A DNA stretch of 64,000 bases from Dryocola boscaweniae. Lineage in GTDB: Bacteria; Pseudomonadota; Gammaproteobacteria; Enterobacterales; Enterobacteriaceae. The notes beneath the pieces are model-generated. The model saw nothing but the letters and a program-made list of their open reading frames with translations, ran no database searches and was not told the DNA's origin. Within the stretch, counting starts at the first letter, position 1. Each line of letters opens with the position of its first letter. Where the stretch lies: contig NZ_JALHAP010000076.1 of assembly GCF_025215095.1 (NCBI RefSeq), positions 62,001-126,000 of the forward strand. Reading direction: 5' to 3'. Made by a program: the position numbers and the translations under genes. Below, piece after piece: positions 60,577 to 64,000 of the stretch.

Positions 60577-61218
60577 TTGGAACCTCACGAAATCTATCTC
60601 CCGGAACATTCCGCTGAGGCGAGCCTGAAAGAGAAAATCTTTTTTAGCGCCATTACCCTGTTTGCTGAATTTGGCCTGAACGGCGCGCGCATGGAGCAGA
60701 TAGCCGAAAAAGCGGGCACCACAAAGCGCATGGTGGTGTATCACTTTAAGAGCAAAGAGCTGCTCTACGTTCAGGTGCTGGAATATGTCTATACGCAAAT
60801 TCGTGGCGCCGAACGCAAGCTTAACCTTGCCACTCTTCCGCCCGTTGAGGCCATGGTAAGGCTGGTAGAATGGACGTTCGATTTCCACGCCACGCACCCG
60901 GATTTCATTCGTATTATCTGTATGGAAAACATGCAGCGCGGGCGCTTTGTTAAAGAATCCACCTTCCTGCGAGAAATCAACCGCAGCGCGCTGGATTTAC
61001 TTGAAGATATCCTCTCACGCGGCCAGGAAAAACAGCTATTTAGCACAGCGGTAACCGCCAAAGACGTGCACCGTCTGGTCAGCAGCTTTAGCTTCTACCA
61101 TGTCGCCAACAGCTACACCTTCTCCAACCTGTTTGAGGAAGGACGCGACCCGGCAGAATACACCGACCACTATCGTAAAATGGCGGTGCAGGTGGTGCTG
61201 CGTTACGTCGGACCGTAG
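60577..61218 (+). CDS. TetR-family transcriptional regulator
   Basis: This 213-residue regulator has an N-terminal HTH (about 17-65, GARMEQIAEKAGTTKRMVVYHF) and an alpha-helical ligand-binding domain. The start is TTG at 60577, chosen because a good AAGGAG site lies 7 bp upstream and no ATG fits the HTH N terminus. It follows yjjPB on the same strand by 58 bp and precedes yjjA, in the place where E. coli has dnaTC. Its ligand and targets are unknown. Confidence 0.88.
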   Translation: MEPHEIYLPEHSAEASLKEKIFFSAITLFAEFGLNGARMEQIAEKAGTTKRMVVYHFKSKELLYVQVLEYVYTQIRGAERKLNLATLPPVEAMVRLVEWTFDFHATHPDFIRIICMENMQRGRFVKESTFLREINRSALDLLEDILSRGQEKQLFSTAVTAKDVHRLVSSFSFYHVANSYTFSNLFEEGRDPAEYTDHYRKMAVQVVLRYVGP

Positions 61219-61357
61219 ACAGAAGAAGGCAGAAAGCGGAAAAGTTGCACAATTGCCCCTTTGATTAAGAACAGTCGCTGTTCCGGCGTTCTGCCTCAGA
61301 GCGTTATACTCGGCGCTGTTCTCCTGCCAGGCAGGTTATCAAAATGGGTATAACAAG

Positions 61358-61864
61358 ATGAAAGCAAGCAATCGTATGGTATGCGCCCTTGCGCTGGCGG
61401 CCTCAGTTTTTGCAGGCCAGGCCGTCGCGGCAAGCTGGCAGGACCAACTGTCCAGCGCGGCAAGCGAATTAAGCAAAAGCAACACCGCTACCACCGGCAG
61501 CACGCAAAGCGGCGGGCTTTCCCTCTCCTCGCTGACCGGCCTGCTAAACGGCGGCAACCAGGCGCTAAGCTCCAACAGCATGACCAACGCGGCTGGCGTA
61601 ATTGAGTACTGCGCCAAAAACAAACTGGCGACGGCCACCAGCGCCGAAAACATCAAAAGCCAGCTAATGAGCAAGCTGGGCCTGGAAAGCGCCACCAAAC
61701 CCGCCGAAGAACCGGACTATAACCAGGGCCTGCTGGGTCTGCTGAACACCGGTAAAGACCAGCAGTTGGATCTGAACACTATCGGCAGCTCGCCGCTGGC
61801 TGAAAAAGTGAAAACCAAAGCCTGCGATCTGGTACTGAAACAGGCGGCTAATTACATTTCCTGA
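61358..61864 (+). CDS. yjjA: secreted DUF2501 protein YjjA
   Basis: This 168-residue protein has a signal peptide (1-24, ending AVAAS). The mature part is rich in Ser, Ala and Leu and contains the DUF2501 core SSNSMTNAAGVIEYCAKNKL. Two cysteines in the mature part (EYCAKN and KACDLV) could form a disulfide. E. coli YjjA is the same family; function is unknown. Confidence 0.9.
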   Translation: MKASNRMVCALALAASVFAGQAVAASWQDQLSSAASELSKSNTATTGSTQSGGLSLSSLTGLLNGGNQALSSNSMTNAAGVIEYCAKNKLATATSAENIKSQLMSKLGLESATKPAEEPDYNQGLLGLLNTGKDQQLDLNTIGSSPLAEKVKTKACDLVLKQAANYIS

Positions 61865-61867
61865 ATG

Positions 61868-61896
61868 AAAAAGGCTGCCTCAGCGGGCAGCCTTTC
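61868..61896 (+). terminator. yjjA terminator
   Basis: AAAGGCTGCC and GGCAGCCTTT arms around TCAGCG directly after the yjjA stop, between convergent genes. Confidence 0.85.
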
Positions 61897-61942
61897 CGGC
61901 AACAAATGTTCATATTTCACGTTATTTTGATGCCGCATCAAA

Positions 61943-62701
61943 CTACGCCAGCAGCAGGCGAATGCCCCGATCGCACAGGCGTTTCGCGTCCTGCTCAGGC
62001 AGCGCTTTATCGCTGACGATATGAGTAAAGGCGCTAAGCGGCGAAATACAAAATAACGAGTATTTCTGGTATTTAGAACTATCGGCTATCAGCACCTTTT
62101 TGCCGGCGTTGGCGATAATATCGTGTTTGATCGCCGCTTTTTCTTCCGTCGGCGTCGTAACGCCTTTCTCCAGGCTCCACGAGTTGCAGCTCATAAAGGC
62201 CACGTCCGGATGGATAGCGCGCAGTAAACTTCTGCCGTGCTCCCCCACGCAGGACTGGCTGCTGTCGTCGATGCGTCCGCCAATAATGGTCACTTCAATC
62301 TGGCGAAACTCAGACAAGAACAGCGCAATATGCAGGTCTGCCGTGAACACGCGCAGCGGAAGATGAACCAGGCTGCGCGCAAGCTCCAGCGCCGTTGTTC
62401 CTGCGTCCAGCACTATTGCATCACCGGAAGAGACAAGCGAGGCGGCCTCACGGGCAATCGCCTGTTTTTGCTTGAGGTTACGCTGTTGCTTTTCAAACGT
62501 GGTGGGCTGGATGGGAACAAACTGCTTGAGCGCAACGCCGCCGTGGCTGCGGCTGATAACGCCCTGTTCATCCAGTTTTATCAAATCGCGACGAATGGTG
62601 GCCGGTGAAGCGTCCACCGCCTCAACCAGTTGCTCTACTGTCACCAGATTATGGCTTTTTAACACCGCCATAATCTGGTCAAGACGATAATTACTCTTCA
62701 T
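61943..62701 (-). CDS. DeoR-family regulator of the adjacent sugar-acid operon
   Basis: This 252-residue DeoR/GlpR-type regulator has an N-terminal HTH (about 16-55, [21 protein letters not shown]) followed by HGGVA, and a C-terminal sugar-phosphate sensor domain with DAGTT near residue 98. It follows pdxA2 by 11 bp on the same strand, so it is probably part of the operon and controls it, as DeoR-type genes do next to DUF1537/PdxA2 loci in other enterics. Confidence 0.9.
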   Translation of the reverse strand: MKSNYRLDQIMAVLKSHNLVTVEQLVEAVDASPATIRRDLIKLDEQGVISRSHGGVALKQFVPIQPTTFEKQQRNLKQKQAIAREAASLVSSGDAIVLDAGTTALELARSLVHLPLRVFTADLHIALFLSEFRQIEVTIIGGRIDDSSQSCVGEHGRSLLRAIHPDVAFMSCNSWSLEKGVTTPTEEKAAIKHDIIANAGKKVLIADSSKYQKYSLFCISPLSAFTHIVSDKALPEQDAKRLCDRGIRLLLA

Positions 62702-62712
62702 TTTCCGTGAGA

Positions 62713-63696
62713 TTACGCCAGTTGCATTGCGAGTTTAATCGAGACCTCCATGCTCTCAGATTTAGCTTTTCCTTGCCAGGCAATATCAAAGGCGGTGCCA
62801 TGATCCGCGGAGGTCCGAATAAACGGCAGGCCCGCGGTGATATTCACCCCGTCGTAAAAACCCAGCAGCTTAAGCGGAATATGCCCCTGATCGTGATACA
62901 TCGCCACCACCATGTCGTATTGCCCTTCATAAGCCTGTAAAAAGACCGTATCCGGCGGGCAGGGGCCGTAAACGTTTAGCCCTTCGGCTTTCGCGGCGTT
63001 AATGGCAGGCGTGACCGTATTGATCTCTTCATCGCCGAACAGCCCGTTTTCACCCGCATGAGGATTAACCCCGGCGACGGCAATGCGTGGAGCGGCATAC
63101 CCCACGCGTTTGAGAAATTTATCGGCAATATTGATAACCGTTTCGATACGCTCCTGATTAAGCGTATCGAGGAATTTGCGCAGGGCGATGTGCGTAGAAA
63201 CATGAATGACCTTCAGCTTATCGGTGTAAAGCACCATCGCATAGTCTTTGCTGTCGGTGAGCTTTGCCAGCAGTTCGGTGTGGCCCGGATACAAATGCCC
63301 CGCCTTATGAAGCGCTTCTTTGTTCAGCGGCGCCGTAGCAATCGCATGAACTTCGCCTGCCAGCGCCAGTTCGGTCGCGCGCTTAACGCAGCGATAAGCC
63401 AGATCGCCCGCCTGGGCCTGGACTTTTCCGGCTACCAGCGACTGCGGCTCTTCCAGCGGTTCATCCAGCACGTTAATGACGCCTGGCGTGAAACGCGCCT
63501 CTGAAACCTGATTGACTGGACGTAAATCCACTTCAGGAACAAGACCTGCCTGACAAACGCGTCGCAAGGTTTCCAGACAGCCGATAACCACGGCTGGCGC
63601 GCCGTTCAGCTCGTCGTGCAGCAGCGCTTTGATAATAATTTCCGGGCCTATCCCGGCAGGATCGCCCATCGTTACCGCGATTGTCTTAGTGGTCAC
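62713..63696 (-). CDS. pdxA2: 4-phospho-D-threonate (or erythronate) 3-dehydrogenase, PdxA2
   Basis: PdxA2 oxidises and decarboxylates 4-phosphorylated four-carbon acids to dihydroxyacetone phosphate. The GTG at 63696, 6 bp after GAGGAG, gives 327 residues starting (M)[20 protein letters not shown], the PdxA N-terminal motif. Metal-site histidines are in [23 protein letters not shown] and [11 protein letters not shown]. The frame overlaps the upstream kinase gene by 11 bp, so translation is coupled. It differs from the pyridoxine enzyme PdxA by context, next to a DUF1537 kinase and a DeoR regulator. Confidence 0.92.
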   Translation of the reverse strand: MTTKTIAVTMGDPAGIGPEIIIKALLHDELNGAPAVVIGCLETLRRVCQAGLVPEVDLRPVNQVSEARFTPGVINVLDEPLEEPQSLVAGKVQAQAGDLAYRCVKRATELALAGEVHAIATAPLNKEALHKAGHLYPGHTELLAKLTDSKDYAMVLYTDKLKVIHVSTHIALRKFLDTLNQERIETVINIADKFLKRVGYAAPRIAVAGVNPHAGENGLFGDEEINTVTPAINAAKAEGLNVYGPCPPDTVFLQAYEGQYDMVVAMYHDQGHIPLKLLGFYDGVNITAGLPFIRTSADHGTAFDIAWQGKAKSESMEVSIKLAMQLA

Positions 63697-64000
63697 TGTA
63701 CATCTCCTCAATAAAATAGAGCGCATCGCAAAGCGTACTCTCTGTACCAAACCCACCGGCTTTTGTGATCACCGGTAAATCATCAATCTCGCTGTTGATA
63801 AACGTCCCGCAGGGAATGCAGGGAGCGACTTCACTCTCGATGCGGTAGCCTTCAGCGCCCAGCGCGTTAGCCACCGCAATGGCGATATCGCCGCCGGTGA
63901 GGAACAGCCCGCCAATACTGGCCTGCCCGGTTATAGCCAGCGTGAGCTGTCCGAGCTGCTGACTTATTCTTTCTCCGACCTGCTGACGCGTCAGAGCGTA
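63686..64000 (-). CDS. dtnK: four-carbon acid sugar kinase (DUF1537), C-terminal part (cut by window edge)
   Basis: The last 104 residues of a DUF1537 kinase are visible; the 5' part lies beyond base 64000 and the frame is open to the edge. They contain GGDIAIAVANALGAEGY (substrate/nucleotide region) and the ATP-binding TKAGGFG motif. With PdxA2, such kinases phosphorylate D-threonate or erythronate. The dtnK name is inferred from the neighbours; an otnK- or ltnK-like specificity is possible. Confidence 0.88.
   Translation of the reverse strand, partial: YALTRQQVGERISQQLGQLTLAITGQASIGGLFLTGGDIAIAVANALGAEGYRIESEVAPCIPCGTFINSEIDDLPVITKAGGFGTESTLCDALYFIEEMYSDH

Overview
This window is a chromosomal segment from a member of the Enterobacteriaceae. 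Gene content and order closely follow the Escherichia coli region that runs from ileS-ribF through dnaKJ and thrABC, across arcA, and on to deoCABD, prfC, fhuF and yjjPB, read here in the opposite direction. Differences show that it is not E. coli. creBCD is missing between creA and arcA. yjjW-yjjI is missing beside deoC, where a NupC-type nucleoside transporter sits instead. dnaTC is missing between yjjB and yjjA. A pobA/PTS/esterase block lies between fhuF and yjjP. I cannot fix the genus from sequence alone.

Layout. 1-8038: ileS (5' part), ribF, rpsT, nhaR, nhaA, dnaJ and dnaK, with two sigma-32 promoters before dnaK. 8339-14911: satP, an MHS-type transporter, mog, talB, yaaJ, yaaA and yaaX. 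15128-20025: the thrLABC operon, with its leader peptide, attenuator and promoter. 20119-25359: lasT-type rRNA/tRNA methyltransferase gene, a frameshifted yjjY, arcA, creA, rob, gpmB, yjjX and trpR with its own trp operator. 25415-36186: slt, ettA, nadR, radA, serB, ytjB, lplA and the HipA-like yjjJ. 36325-42182: the deo nucleoside catabolic operon (deoCABD) and a nucleoside transporter, with DeoR operators and paired CRP sites. 42354-50300: yjjV, yjjU, ytjA, osmY, prfC, yjjG, rimI, holD and rsmC. 50422-50758: three tandem tRNA-Leu(CAG) genes. 50834-53307: yjjZ and fhuF, both behind Fur boxes, enclosing a diguanylate cyclase. 53346-58996: accessory block with PTS IIC and IIB, a YbaK-family deacylase, an AraC regulator, pobA and an alpha/beta hydrolase. 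59278-61864: yjjPB (succinate export), a TetR regulator and yjjA. 61943-64000: a DeoR-type regulator, pdxA2 and the 3' part of a DUF1537 kinase gene, forming a probable D-threonate type catabolic operon.

Most of the window is ordinary core genome. The most interesting material is intergenic. An 81-bp two-hairpin element occurs twice, 20 kb apart, in the same orientation and with a compensatory base change in one stem. Three tandem 12-bp repeats, plus a distal fourth copy, abut the start codon of yjjJ. A 31-bp perfect palindrome made of two LacI-type half-overlapping operators precedes a PTS IIB gene that has no local regulator. A 20-bp direct repeat flanks an AT-rich hydrolase gene. The yjjY reading frame is broken although its DNA appears conserved.
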